A stretch of DNA of 64,000 nt from Populus alba (lineage: Eukaryota; Streptophyta; Magnoliopsida; Malpighiales; Salicaceae). The stretch is from positions 18,774,147-18,838,146 of the forward strand of contig NC_133297.1 of assembly GCF_005239225.2 (NCBI RefSeq), read 5' to 3'. Below the pieces are notes generated by a model. The model did not search any database and had not been told where the DNA came from. It saw only the letters and a list, made by a program, of their open reading frames with translations. Positions 1 to 11,804 of this stretch are shown here, piece after piece (positions within the stretch are counted from its first letter, which is position 1; the number at the start of each line of letters is the position of its first letter). A program made the position numbers and the translations under genes.

Positions 1-1510
1 CATCTAGTTTTATGGTCACTAGAAAACCTAACTGGTCTTTCAGAGATTCTAAGGCAAGGGAGTGGTTGTGTAAAGGGAAGGTATTAGCACCCCTAGTACG
101 CCCTACCTACCTAAGGTAAGCTGCTTGGTGTTTGGTTTGCCTTGCTATGGTGTTGGTGTTTTCTAATCCCATCAGTTTTTCTAAGTTTGATTCAAACTAA
201 ATTTATTAAGATAGAAATCCAAGGAGATTCCATGTGCTTTAAAAGCTCATTTTTCCCTTAATATTTCAAGAGTTTGTGACTCGTAAATCGCAAGGAGGAG
301 GGACAAAAAATTAGAAATCTAAGGAAATTCAGGGTGATTTAAAAGCCTATTTTTACCTTAGTGTTTCACTCTCATGGCTCGTAAACCATGAAGTAAAAAA
401 TTGAAATGTCCTCAATTATAATCAAGGCTTCTTTCAAGGATGTGTAATGACTTATTATTCCTAGAAAATTATTTTGGATATTTACCACTTAAGGTTTCTT
501 TATCCAAATATTAATAGCAAATAATAACAAATCATTCCCAATAATATTTTTCATATTCATCCTTTTAGGATTTCTTTATCCAAACATTAATGGTGAATAA
601 TAGATGAATTCCCCTCAAAATAAGATTTTTTATTTTTTTTGGAATATTGGCTAATACCCTTTGGAGTTTTACAAACATGTTGTAAAATCCAGAAATGCAA
701 GAAAATAAATTCTATTGTGTTTAAGAAATACATGCGAAAACACATTTTTGAAACTTCCAATATATTTTTTTAAAATAACGTTCAAAACATGTGAGGGTAT
801 TGGCCGTATGCAACATACAAGAAAAATTTTAATTTTTTATTGAAACACAAGCATCACAATTAAACACAAAAATCGCAATAAAAGCTAATTAGCTGTGGCC
901 GGCTAATCTCTCCTTTAGCGGGTGTAATAAAAACAAAATGAAAGTCCCTCAATGTAAAAGTTCCTAAACATAAAGGCAACCCCTTTTACATGGACAACAA
1001 CTAAAGTCAAACATAATGGAAGAAATGGACAAGCGTTGGTTTTGTATAAACACAAATAAATTTTTCAGAGGGAAGAAAAAGCCTTACAACCGAATGACCA
1101 ACGAATGCCTAGTATAAAAAAATAACACAGGAGGAGAGATTTGGGCTTATATCTGCAGATACTGTTTGCAGCAAATAAAACCAAAGACCGAAAGATAGCT
1201 CACGTGTGCCTCCTTAGCTACTAGTAAATGACAGACATTGCAAAGACACATAAGCTAATATGTTGGTGAATTGAACGTTCTTCCTTTTATTTCTCTTACT
1301 TTTATTTAGGGGTGTTCGAAATAACCGATTAACCGAGAAAACCGAGAAAACCGAAGAAAAATTAACCGGAAAAACCGAACCGAAAGTTAAAACCGATTAA
1401 ACCGATTTAAAAAACCATAAATGTTAACAGGTCCGGTTCGGTTTCGGTTTTGACCCAGAAACCGAGCCAAACCGAACCGGACCCATTAAACCATTAAAAA
1501 AAAAAAGGTA

Positions 1511-1880
1511 CTATAAATAGTTAAGTTAACCTAGCCTCCCTCTCTAACCCTAACATATTCTCTCATCTCAGTTCTCTCAGCCGTCTTCATCTTCCTTTCC
1601 ATTTCCATCAAAAACCCAATCTTCCTCAATAATTAATTCACAATCTTCCTTTCCCATAAACCTTCTTTATTGAAGCAACGACAGTAAGGTAAATGATTTA
1701 ATTCCATCTTCTTTGATTCTTTGTTTCATGGGTTTGAATTTTAAAAGTATTTTCTAAATTTCCAAGTCTATTCCATCTCCATCTTCATATTTTTATTTTC
1801 CAGAACTCGTCTCCATCTTCATCTTTCCCAGAAACCGTCTCCATCTTTCAGGGTTCTTCATTTTAGCAACGACAGCAAGG
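1511..1880 (+). promoter_or_regulatory. TATA box and pyrimidine-rich leader inside the hAT element
   Basis: A TATAAAT box (1512-1518) lies about 200 bases inside the left end. It is followed by a CT-rich, leader-like stretch and two GTAAAT sites that resemble splice donors, at about 1687 and 1880, each preceded by the sequence GCAACGACAG. It looks like the surviving promoter and duplicated first exon/leader of the transposase gene of the parent element. This reading is inference, since no coding exon follows. Confidence 0.4.
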
Positions 1881-1935
1881 TAAATTTCATCTTGTTTATT
1901 TCATGATTAACGTATGGTTTTCTGCTAGAAGAAAT

Positions 1936-1937
<2 letters not shown>

Positions 1938-1980
<43 letters not shown>
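1938..1980. repeat. (TA)n microsatellite
   Basis: An uninterrupted TA dinucleotide run of about 42 bases within the hAT element. Confidence 0.95.
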
Positions 1981-1983
<3 letters not shown>

Positions 1984-4582
1984 ACAGCGTGGTCAGCCGT
2001 GTAGAGACCAAGTTGGGTCAAGTTGAAGCAGACATATCAACAAAGCATAAGATCACAGTTTGATTTGTTTTTTAGATATTCATGTTGTCTGCTTCCTGGC
2101 TATATCACCTTCTATAAAACACAAATAAAAATCCGTAAAAGTCAAGAAGCAGAGTTAGGGTGAAAAACAGAGAGGCCCCTCATTATGGACCCTCCCTTCC
2201 ATCTCATATTTAACTTCTAAACCCTCCTTTTTCATTTCAGCTATTCAGATACCCATTGCTACATCCTCTAGCTTAAACATCTGTCACGTCAACCATAAAC
2301 AGTTTTCATTTTGAGATATATAGAATTGACTGTGGCTGGTTTGGAACAATAGACTAATAGAGTTGTTTTTCATTTTCTAACAAAGTACCAGTCTGCAATT
2401 CGTTCTCATACCTTTAAACGACCTTCTTTGTATCTCTTGTAAACTGCCTTGGCAATGTCACGGAACATTTTAATTTTTGTTTTTGTAGAATTTGGTGAAA
2501 GTTTAAAAATCTCAACTGATTATTTGTAAGTTATATTGATGATGTTGGTGCAATCTTGGAATATAATTGTTTTGGGTAATTAATTTACTTTGCCTTATTA
2601 ATTCCTTTTAAAATTTTGCATTTCTAATTTTTTTAATTGTCAAACTATAATATGTTGCTAATTTGCTAGTGTTTTTTTTTTTATAGCATTATCCTTGCTG
2701 GATCTTTTGGCTTTTGCTGTTGCTGGAAGTTTTGGATGCAGAATGTTTTTGATAATTTATTACTAGTTGCTATTTGCTAATGTAAATTTTTTTTAGTGTG
2801 AACACCTCTTTTAATTTGAGGTGTCCAAATTTGATCATGCATCTTGCATATTGCATTGATTTGATTTTTCATAGCATATTTCTTTGTATATTAAAAATAG
2901 TAAGATAAAACATATCAGATTTATTGTTACTATAAGCAATTAAGCATTTCAAAAAAAATTCAATATTTTAATTTCATTAGAAAGCTTATAACAAAATTAA
3001 TCAAATTATAACATTTTAAAGAGTTTTGATTAAAAAGCCTATAAATTTAGCCCAACAAGAAAATTTAACAGCCCAATTTAATTTAAGCCCATTAAAAAAA
3101 ATTCAAAAAGCCCATTAATTTAATGATTAGGTTTCCCGGTTTTTTAGCTGCAAAACCGGATTCAACCGAACCGAACCGGTTCGGTTTGAACCGGAATTCG
3201 GTTCGGTTCGGTTTGAAATTTAAAAAATATGAGGTACTTGGTTCGGTTAGTTTTTATGGTTGAAACCGAACCGAACCGAACCGTGAACACCCCTACTTTT
3301 ATTGGTTTCCCTGTTGCCTGCCTCTCTTTTTATCCTCTGTGTTTTTTCTTTCACAATGACGAAAATATCAAAGAAAAAATCTCTTTGTTCCCCTATTATC
3401 TACACTATCCTCTCCTCTCAATGTCTCTTCCTTTTCTTTTCTTTTTTTCTACTCTCTCCCTTTGCTGCTCCTTTGTTCCTTTTTTTGTCTTGCTTCCTTT
3501 CTTTTCTTCCACAGCTGGGAACATGAGACACCAATTGTTTCCTTTGAAATGAGGCAATAAAAACGTGGTCTGCAGCTCTCCAATCCAGCAAGAAAAACAT
3601 GGAAACTAGCAGGAAATTTGCAAAGAAAAAGAAAAGAAGTTAGATGGGTAAGGGTGCATGCTGCAAAGTCTTATTCTCTTTATTCGGTGTGGTAGAAATC
3701 CCATCATTTATGATGATCCAACCCAAGGTTGTTAAAATCGCGATTTTAGAACGAAACGGAAAGCCCTTCACAAAATCGGATCGTAAAAACGGATCGTAAA
3801 ATCGTAAAATCGTAAGGAATTTTGAAATACATTAAAAAAAATTCATGTTTCAAATAAAAATTCATACATAGTTCAAACATATTAAAAAACATGTTTCAAA
3901 TAAAACTTCATACATATTTATACCAGAAGAATTTTTTTCTAGATGCCATAAGTTCAAGTGTTCAACAATTCAAGAATCAACTCAAATCAGCCCTGTAATC
4001 AATCCAAACATTTTATGATTATAATTACTGTTTTGTTATACATAACAATTGACAAAATACGAAGTTTAATAACACTTCTGTCGTAATTAATTGGGACTGT
4101 TAGCCATACAAAATTATTACTTATTATAGACCTCAGCACTAAATCACTTGCAGGCACATATACGGCATACAACGAATTATTCAAAACAAAGAAAAAGCTT
4201 TAGCAAGAACATGGTGGCTTCTCTATCATTACACAGCACATATGCGGCATACCCAGAACAATTCCCTCATTTTATTTTCAAAAGAACACCAAAAATCAGA
4301 GAACATGAACAATTCCCAACAGGCCAGCAATATACCCAGAAACACAACAAGCAAAAAAAATTCAATAAAACCAAGGTTTAAAGCTCGGATCGACTGGTCT
4401 GATCCCAAGCCTTTCGTTAATTTTATTTCTATTACACCCTCGAATTCAATTCTCTTTCCTGGATGGAAGAGACAAAAGAAAAGACTACAAAAACACTTAA
4501 GAAGTGCAGCAATGGTACCTGGTTATGGAAGCTGAAGGTTGGATGGTACTCGTGCATGACCCAATTGGTCTTGATCCCGTTA

Positions 4583-4680
4583 GGAAGCAGAGACCGAAGG
4601 TGAAGCAGAGACTGAAGCTGAAGACCGACGCTGAAGCAGAGACCGAAGGTGAAGCAGAGACTGAAGCTGAAGCGAGGACA
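4583..4680 (+). repeat. 50-bp tandem duplication of a GA-rich unit
   Basis: Two copies of a unit beginning GAAGCAGAGACCGAAGGTG start at 4583 and 4633, with a degraded third copy after 4728. It lies in the interior of the Mutator-like element. The repeat gives a fortuitous Lys/Glu-rich reading frame that I do not treat as a gene. Confidence 0.8.
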
Positions 4681-4986
4681 GAGTCTTCTGACTTCTGTAT
4701 TTGTTAATTGTTCAAGCCTTCAAGGCCGAAGCAGAGAAGCGAAGACCGAAGATGAAGACCGAAGACTGATGAAGATAGGTGGGCATTTTTTTTTTGGGGG
4801 GGGGACGGGGGACTTTCAGTGCAGGTTGTGCAGCAATTATATGGGGGGGGAATTATATTGAAATCGTATAATCGGTCCTGAAATCGCGATTTTGAGCGAT
4901 TTCATCCGATTTTTGCGATTTTAACCGATTTCAACCCGATTTTACTCATTTTCGATTTTATAGTCCGATTCAACTCGTAATGCATG

Positions 4987-5024
4987 TTTTGACTCGTAAA
5001 ATCGTACGATTTTACGAGTCAAAA
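4987..5024. repeat. Perfect 38-bp palindrome at the right end of the Mutator-like element
   Basis: Two 19-base arms meet without a spacer at 5005/5006. The left arm starts TTTTGACTCG and the right arm ends CGAGTCAAAA. It directly abuts the terminal inverted repeat and could extrude as a cruciform. Confidence 0.92.
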
Positions 5025-5149
5025 CGCGATTTTGACAACCTTGATCCAACCCCTCTCTCCACCTTCCAATATCCTTCTTCAATTAAATCCCTAATTTTAG
5101 CACTTTTCAATTCAGTCCTTAGTCCAAAACAAATCCTTCGAATCAGGCT

Positions 5150-5930
5150 TGCGAACTTGGGCTAAATCCTTCTCGCAGCAGGATTCTCTACTTTCACATT
5201 AGATATTCAAATGGGAATATCTTGAGCTTATGATATTGAAATCAAGTGATTCAAAAGCCCAAATTCATCTACATGTCCAGGACTACAACTTTGATGAAGG
5301 ATTCAAAGTGAGATAAAATTGTTTTAAAGAACATAATTTGGTAGTAATCTGATTGGTCAAAAAGGGTCTCCTGATCTAATTCAAAAACTAACAATGCCAA
5401 GCATCCTGATATGACTGAGATTTTGACCTAAGAAAAAATCAATAAAATTTGTAACAGAAATGGAGTCTTTAGTGCAAAACTCGGGTCAAGATCCTTCTCG
5501 TGATAGAATTCTCTACTTTCACGTTAGATATTTAAACGGGAATATTATGAGTTTTGATATCAAAATCAAGCAATTCAAAAGTCCCAAATTCATCTACCCT
5601 TGTAGAGCTACAACTTTCATGAAGGATAAAAAATGAGATTAATTCATTTTGTAGACCATAATTGCAACCAAACTCGGTTGGAAAACTTCTCGCAGCAGGA
5701 TTTTATGCTTTCACGCTAGATTTCAAACAGAATATCTTGAGCTTATGATATCGAAATCTAGCAATTCAAAAGCCCAAGGTCTTCTACGTGTCCCGAACTA
5801 CAACTTTGATGAAGGATTCGAAGTGAGATACAATTGTTTTAGATAACAAAATCTGGCAGGAATTTGGTTGGTCGAAAAGATTTTCTTGATCTGACGATGC
5901 CGAGTATCCAAATTTGACTGAGAGTCTGCC
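5150..5930 (-). repeat. Internal repeat units within Ogre LTR copy A
   Basis: A segment containing TTCTCGCAGCAGGATT, then a TTAGATATTCAAA-like stretch, then CTACAACTTTGATGAAGG recurs three times, near 5165, 5490 and 5690. Copy B has two such units (near 27915 and 28245). A related unit sits at 32235-32400. These are sub-repeats of the LTR, not genes. Confidence 0.7.
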
Positions 5931-6341
5931 CTAAGAACAATGATCCCTAGAACCCAATAAAAGTGTAGGTCAAATTTTCAACATGTCATGAGTGACAGAA
6001 TAAAGCTAGGATGATCAGATATCATACGAAACCAAGTTAGAATCAAAGCCTAAGTTGGAACAAAAAATTACGACAATAACAAAATTAGTTTTTTTTTTTT
6101 AAAATGCAAATTCTGAGGGATTTATATAAAGACTCCTTATCAACCTAAGAAACCTGACACTTTTGGCAGCAAAGGAGGAGGATAAAAAGAGTAGAAAACA
6201 ACTCAAATAGGGTTCGAAAAAATATTTATTTCTCCTCCGCTTTTGTCAATTTTCTAGCAAACATGAGCTACACTCCTACACTTGGTTCAAAAGGGGTACA
6301 CACCATCTTCAGCACGTGGGGTCCAAAAATGAGTAACAACA

Positions 6342-7114
6342 CATGTTAAAATAAACAAGTATGGATCATAAAAGAGGCTATGGTGTGTTGAAATATGAAC
6401 ATGTAAACAAATTTATGTATGCATGCTCTTATGAAGTTAACTTTGAATATTTAAAATCTTAAGAAATATCTTGTGTTGTATACAAAGGAAAGGATGTTAG
6501 AAAAAAAAGGAAGAAATGCATGAAAATAATTTTTTATATGCTGGACACGCAAACTATAATTCTAGACAATGTTATTAGTTAACTTGTGACAAGAAATTTT
6601 TTAACAGACACATTGGTTCATGTATATAAATTTTTTATTTTCACTCTTTATTGACACTAAACATTTAACTAATATACATCCACTTTATTGTGTGAAATAA
6701 AAGAATATACTTATTTGAATAAAAATAAAGTTCACACACCCAATTTTAAAAGTCAATAAGTTCAAACACTTAAAATCATATTGTTCCTTTGACTATCTCG
6801 AGAGTAGACTAATAAAATCCAAAATGGGCACAATATTAGGGTCATTCCAGGGAAGCATTCATGTCATTTCCCCTGGATTAAAGCGATTTTCAGTTCATGT
6901 CGCCACGTGTAAATGTTCCATACATCATGATCCACGCTTACAAGTTTACTAGAATATTCCCTATGCTTTGTCATGGGTTTGATCAATTGTTTTTTAAAAT
7001 AATAAAAAATTATTACAAGTATGGAGAATTCTTTAATAGTATTATTAAACGTAATAAAGTGGGTTAATTTTATCTATAACATTCGACTTGAAGAGATAAT
7101 TACCAAAAACTTCA
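6342..7114. other. Unassigned AT-rich spacer
   Basis: This sequence lies between the outer end of Ogre LTR A and the truncated chromovirus LTR. It matches neither neighbour and contains no reading frame or repeat that I can name. Confidence 0.5.
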
Positions 7115-7292
7115 TTGTGATTCAGGAGGAGCGACCAGGGTTGGATCTTCTATGGGGGGAGGTCACGAGATAGGCAGAGCGGGTGCGTGATTTTCCCTCC
7201 TCTTTGCACTTATGCAATTTAAAGTTCTTCTGGTTATTGCCATTACAATAAATATCATGTTCAATGTAAATAAAGTCAAGTGTATTTACAAG

Positions 7293-7416
7293 ATTAGCTT
7301 CGACTAATGGCATCTGGGATAGGATTGCTGGGAAATGAATTACAAGATTAGCTTCGGCTAATGGCATCCGTGATAGGATTGTCGGGAAATGAATTACAAG
7401 ATTAACTTTGGCTAAT
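7293..7416 (+). repeat. Three 54-bp-spaced ATTAGC-TTCG-GCTAAT hairpin units (5' LTR)
   Basis: Hairpin-forming units start at 7293, 7347 and 7401. The central copy is a perfect ATTAGC/GCTAAT stem around TTCG; the outer two carry one or two substitutions. As RNA from the element's sense strand, the central copy would form a C(UUCG)G tetraloop hairpin. The same array recurs at 13225-13348. Confidence 0.85.
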
Positions 7417-8064
7417 GATGTCCGCGTTGGGACACCCGAGAACGATTGCTAAGACTCGATTTGTAAAGGGTATCCGTGTTTGAATGATCTAGGGGAAATT
7501 GATAAATATAATTGCCTAAAAATGTCTAGGTTGGACTATGCAAAGTCACCTGTTTCATGCAAGTAAATAAGAGTATTCAAATTAAGGATATGCAAATGAG
7601 TTTTAATTGGGTTTAAATGATTTTACAAGCAAATTATAAGTTGAATTTTAGAATTCTTATGGATTTGATAGAAAATTTGTACTTCATTCATATAAATTAC
7701 ATGATCATATATATTTCTTTTATCAACATAATGGTATGCTTACTCGGTTGTTTGTGTAACAGGTCCATCAAATGTCCAAGGAGATCATTAGTTTAGGACT
7801 ATACTTTGTTAAGTTTATGTAAATATTTAACTGAATCATAATGAAATTAACGCGATTATGCAGCATGCTTTTATGTAAACCTTGATATATATATATAAAA
7901 GTCTTAGCTCATCATGTAGTGCATTTGTTATCCTGTAATTAACCCTTTTGAAATGCTTAAGATTACTTACTATGTTTTAAATTCTCTCTTTACATGTTAG
8001 CATCTCTTTTTATTTTAAATTTTATAATATTATTTGTGGTCTATGTTCATATTGAACTTATTTG

Positions 8065-8066
<2 letters not shown>

Positions 8067-8118
<52 letters not shown>

Positions 8119-8128
8119 GTATGTATAT
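8067..8128. repeat. (AT)n followed by (GTAT)n microsatellite
   Basis: About 40 bases of AT dinucleotide run into five GTAT units. The corresponding place in the 3' LTR (near 14000) has only a short TA run, so it expanded after insertion or contracted in the other copy. Confidence 0.93.
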
Positions 8129-8377
8129 TATATGGATTGTATGAGGTGTTGAATATTAGTAATTGAAATAAGGTTCAAAATTATAGGATCTTGTGATGAT
8201 GGGTAGATTGAGTAAATTGATAGTAGTCGATAACTTGGGATGTCCTAAATACAAACGAAACTTTGCCAAAATTTCGGTAGAATTCTTTTTTTTAAAAAAA
8301 TAAATTACCCTCAAATTGTGATCATATGTTGGGATCTTTTGGCGTTGATCAAATCGTGCAGTCGGGTCTATTACAAC

Positions 8378-8389
8378 TAGTATTAGAGC
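8378..8389 (+). other. Primer-binding site, initiator-Met tRNA type
   Basis: TAGTATTAGAGC lies two bases after the LTR end. It differs at two positions from TGGTATCAGAGC, the usual Met-tRNA primer site of plant chromoviruses and many copia elements. Confidence 0.75.
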
Positions 8390-8539
8390 CCTAGTATGGA
8401 TTCTAAGAAGAATTGAAAAGATGTTGATGTTTGTTAATTTATTGTAGGATGGTATGTACCTGCCAAGAGATTAGAATAGATCTATACTCTGCAGGAAGGG
8501 GGAATAGAAACAGACTTTTACGAGGGGCAAGAAAAGAGC

Positions 8540-9100
8540 CCTATGGAAGATATTGCTTCACATGCACCAACAATATCGACTCAAGCAAGGCATGAAGAAT
8601 TGACAGGGCCTCAAGTCAGACAGGCACCAAGGAAAAATAGAGATGTTCGATCAACCATGTCAGACCCACAAGAACGAGCAGAGGAGCCCCTTAGACTATA
8701 CCTCTAGGGCTATTTGTTTCTTATGTTGATCCAATGCTCTTGGCCCAACTAGTCAAACCAATAATGGAAGGTATGACTAATGCTGCCACTCTTATGCCAG
8801 CACCCCTACCTGCACCCATCATACAAACTGTGTCAGAAGCAGCTACAACTACTAATAATGTGGTAAATCTAGTTCGATTGGTGAAAAGTATGAGAGAAAT
8901 GGGTTGTGAACCCTACTCAGGTGAACAGGATGTTGAAGTGGCAGGAAGGTGGATTAGAACGGTAGAGAAATGACGATTCAAATTAAGTTACCAAATGATC
9001 TGTGATTAGATTGTGCTACATAATTACTATCAGACACTGTTATGAATTGGTGGGAGATAGTTTAGTTGAAAATTCAATTGCAGGAGCTCTTTGACAAAGG
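8540..9100 (+). pseudogene. Chromovirus gag remnant
   Basis: A broken capsid-precursor (gag) region. A frame at 8734-8973 carries the segment ending EVAGRWIRTVEK. After a stop, the expected continuation is still readable: KLPNDL, then LDCAT, then LLSDTVMNWW, as in the gag of Tekay/Del elements. At about 9080 the sequence passes directly into the start of reverse transcriptase. The zinc-knuckle and protease parts of a normal gag-pol are therefore deleted. Several in-frame stops make it non-functional. The family match is from recall of the conserved WW motif. Confidence 0.65.
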
Positions 9101-10230
9101 GTTCATACAACCAAGAAACTCACCTTAAAGGGCACCTGTATTAATTGTGAAGAAGAAAGATGGAACGTTGAGGCTTTGCATAGATTATCGTTAGCATATT
9201 AAAGTGACGGTAAATAATAGATATCCGCTTTCACAAATAAATGATTTATTCGATCAGTTGAAGAGTGCTAAAGTGTTCTTAAAGATTGATTTAAGATCAG
9301 GATACTACCAAATGCGAATCAAAGGGCAAGATGTTCCGAAAACTAACTTCAGAACTTGCTATAGACACTTTGAGTTCTTGGTGCTACCATTTGGATTAAC
9401 TAATCCTCCAACACTTTTTATGGATTTAATGAACTGAGTATTCCAACCGTACCTTGATAAGTTTGTTGTCGTATTCACCGATGACATCTTAGTTTACTCC
9501 AAATCCTATGAGTATGAACAACACCTGAGACAAACACCACAAACTCTGAGGACCCGCGAGTTGTATGCCAAGTTAGATAATTATGACTTCTGGTTAAAAG
9601 AAGTAACCTTTTTAGGGCATACAATGTCTTCATAAGGCATTTTTTTGGACCCTTAGAAGGTGGAGACAATTTTGAGATGGGAAAGGCCTACTACGATAAC
9701 TAAAATTCGTAGTTTTCTTAGATTGGCAAGGTAATATATAAGGTTTATCAAAGGGTTTTCAACAATAGCAACTCCATTGACAAGACTCACCAGGAAGAAT
9801 ATGAGAGCTTTCAAGAATTGAAGAGAAGGCTTACTACTGCCCCCATACTAATCCTTCCATCCAAAACAGAAGGTTTTGTAGTCTATAGTGATGCCTCAAG
9901 AAAAGGATTGGATTGTGTCCTAATGCAGCATGGAAGAGTAGTTGCCTATGCATCGAGACAACTGAAGACTCATGAAATCAACTAGCCAGTTCATCACTTA
10001 GAATTGGCAGTAATATGTTTTTCCTTACAAGTATGGAGGCACTACTTATACAGATCCTAGGTTCAAATTTTCATAGATCATAAGAGCCTTAAATATTTGA
10101 TGTCACAGAAGGAGTTGAACATGCGACAATAGAGATGGGTAGAATTAATTAAAGACTATGATTATATTATAGATTATCATCCAGGAAAAGCGAATGTAGT
10201 TGCGGATGCTCTCAATCGTAAAGATAAGGC
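9083..10230 (+). pseudogene. Chromovirus reverse transcriptase and RNase H, decayed
   Basis: Reverse transcriptase copies the element RNA to DNA and RNase H removes the template. Conserved blocks appear in order: a KKKDGTLRLCIDYR segment (9150), [13 protein letters not shown] (9280), LPFGLTNPP (9390), then FTDDILVYS (9475) with the catalytic DD pair. The RNase H part follows near 9870-10215: YSDASRKG, then a DHKSLKYLM-like block and ADALNRK. Stops interrupt it at 9181, 9435 and many later points, and there is a frameshift near 9790, so no enzyme could be made. The order RT-RNase H-integrase on one strand is that of Ty3/gypsy elements. Confidence 0.88.
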
Positions 10231-10554
10231 AATTATAGGTGGACCAGCAACTTGGGATGAGAAAGCTATGATTGAGCTAGATAGATTGGGGGCAGTATTA
10301 AATGAGAGCCCGAAAGGATCCTTAATGGCTCAACTAAGGGTAAAGTTAAGATATCTAGAGCAAGTATTAGAGGCACAACAACTTGATGATGAAGTGTCAA
10401 AAGTAATAATCAAACTGGAATCGGGGGGTGAAACTCTTTTTTGAATGGGAGATGATGGAATAGTGATGTTGGGGAGACGTATGTATGTGCCTAACAACAA
10501 ATTCCTTAAACAAAAGTTACTACGAGAGGCCCACCAGTCTAAGTTCATTGTACA

Positions 10555-11481
10555 TCCAGGTAGAACTAAAATGTATCAGGATTTGAAATAGTACTACTGG
10601 TTGCCAAATATGAGAAAAGAAGTGGCTACCTACATGGCAAAATGTAGTATTTGCCAACAAGTAAAAATAGAGCACCGAAAGCCGACAGGGCTGTTACAAC
10701 TATTACCAATCCCTGAGTGGAAGTGGGAGATGATCACAATGGACTTTGTGTTGGGACTACCCAAGAGGAGGAGGGGAAATGATACAATCTGGGTCATTGT
10801 GGATCAACTAACTAAGTCTGCTCTTTTCCTACCAGTAAAAATGATGGATATAGTTGACAAGTTGGCTAAGATTTATGTGAACAAAGTTGTGAGGCTTCAT
10901 GGAGTCCAAGTATCAATTGTTTCAGACCGAGACCCAAGGTTTACTTAACATCTTTGGCCAAGCATACAACGTGCCTTAGGAATAAATTTGAATATCAGTA
11001 TTTCCTTTTATCTGCAGACTGATGGCCAATCTGAGAGAGTTATTCAGATCTTAGAGGATTTACTAAGTGCATGTTCTTTGGAATTTAGTGGAAACTGGGA
11101 GGAGCACCTGTCGCTAGTAGAATTCACGTATAACAACAGTTATCAGACAACAATTGGAATGGCCCCATTTGAAGCTCTTTATAGCAGCAAGTGTAGGACA
11201 CTAAAGTTGTATGGGGTAGAATTAGTAGAAATCATACTGAAAAAGTGAGAATCATTAAAGATTGCATGAAGGTGGCTCAGGATAGACAGAAGAAGTATGC
11301 AAATATTCAAAGAAGACCCTTTGAATTTTATCCTGGAGATAAAGTATTTCTGAAGGTAGCTCCATGGAAGCATATGCCAAGATTCGACATGAAGGGGAAG
11401 TTAACTTCGAGGTTCATTGGACCATTTGAAATCCTGAAACGTATCGGACCCGTAGCATATGAAATAAACTTGCCCTCATAA
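10555..11481 (+). pseudogene. Chromovirus integrase, decayed
   Basis: The integrase would insert the element into chromatin. The zinc-binding region survives in part (YYWLPNMRKEV, then a CSICQQVK block). The catalytic core shows the first Asp in TMDFVLGLP, the second in VSDRDPRF and the Glu in the LVEFTYNNS block, which is the D,D,E arrangement of retroviral-type integrases. A stop after DPRFT (10948) and another near 11248 split it. The C-terminal portion reads PFEFYPGDKVFL and then RFIGPFEIL, the GPF/Y module that Ty3/gypsy integrases carry. Confidence 0.87.
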
Positions 11482-11790
11482 TTGGCCAAGGTTCACAATG
11501 TATTCCATGTTTCTTTGTTGTGAAAAGTTGATGTAGACCTTTCGAGAGTGTTACATTAAGTGCCAGTGGAGGTGAAAGAAGAATTAACACTTGAGGTAAG
11601 ATCGATAAAGATACTTGATTTGGGCGAGAAAGAACTTCGTAATAAGAAAGTTCCCATCATTAGAGTCTTATGGCTAAGCTCACAAATCAAGGAAGCAACA
11701 TGGGAGAGAAAATAAACAATGAGACAAAAATCTCTCAACTTGTTTATAAACGCAGGTACATCACTCAAATTTGGAGGATGAAATTTCTTA
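11482..11790 (+). pseudogene. Integrase tail with probable chromodomain remnant
   Basis: Downstream of the GPF/Y module the readable frame gives VHNVFHVSLL, then a stretch ending VPIIRVLWLSS and EATWERK. This matches the layout of the C-terminal chromodomain of Tekay/Del chromoviruses, which steers insertion to marked heterochromatin. Stops occur at 11479, 11521 and 11557. A chromodomain fold cannot be proven by eye. Confidence 0.6.
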
Positions 11791-11804
11791 TAAGGAGGGG
11801 AGAA
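11791..11804 (+). other. Polypurine tract
   Basis: TAAGGAGGGGAGAA immediately precedes the LTR start TGTAAACCCC. It would prime plus-strand DNA synthesis. Confidence 0.85.

Larger units (their letters stand above)
1307..3295. mobile_element. Non-autonomous hAT-superfamily transposon
   Basis: The element is bounded by the inverted ends TAGGGGTGTTC (1307-1317) and GAACACCCCTA (3285-3295). It is flanked by an exact 8-bp duplication, CTTTTATT, at 1299-1306 and 3296-3303. Eight-base duplications and TAGGG-type ends are typical of hAT elements. Both subterminal regions are packed with AACCGAACC-like repeats in opposite orientations, which are probable transposase-binding repeats. No transposase reading frame is visible in the 2.0 kb interior. 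The host Ogre LTR sequence resumes cleanly on both sides. Confidence 0.88.
3725..5042. mobile_element. Mutator-like non-autonomous transposon
   Basis: The ends are inverted copies of AAGGTTGT(T/C)AAAATCGCG (3725-3742 and 5025-5042). They are flanked by an exact 10-bp duplication, GATCCAACCC, at 3715-3724 and 5043-5052. The homologous empty site in copy B lies near 27793. A 9-11 bp target duplication points to the Mutator superfamily. The subterminal parts repeat ATCGTAAAATCG motifs. The interior has a GAAGCAGAGACCGAAGG short tandem repeat but no transposase frame. Confidence 0.82.
1..6341 (-). mobile_element. Ogre/Tat-type LTR (copy A), interrupted by two DNA transposons
   Basis: This long LTR reads on the minus strand. 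Its outer end is at 6341, where the minus strand begins TGTTGTTACTC, and its inner end falls at the window edge. It aligns with copy B (25939-28848) over both ends, including the motif around GGGAAGGTATTAGCACCCC near the inner end. Removing the two nested insertions and their target duplications leaves about 3.0 kb, close to the 2.9 kb of copy B. The middle (about 840-1290) does not resemble copy B, so the two LTRs are mosaics. The Ogre assignment rests on the neighbouring TGGCGACTCC primer site in copies B and C and on LTR length. Only bases 1-2 of the adjoining primer site are inside the window. Confidence 0.72.
7115..8375 (+). mobile_element. 5' LTR of a Tekay/Del-like chromovirus, 5'-truncated
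   Basis: The segment aligns with 13046-14255 of the downstream LTR, from TTGTGATTCAGG to the shared end GGTCTATTACA / GGTTTGTTACA. Homology stops abruptly at 7115, so roughly the first 1.2 kb of this LTR, including the 37-bp minisatellite, is missing. Many base differences from the 3' LTR indicate an old insertion. A long AT/GTAT microsatellite is present at 8067-8128. Confidence 0.8.

Noticed and set aside
4504..4861. Glu/Lys-rich frames inside the Mutator-like element
   Set aside because: They arise from the 50-bp GA-rich tandem repeat and overlap each other in different frames.
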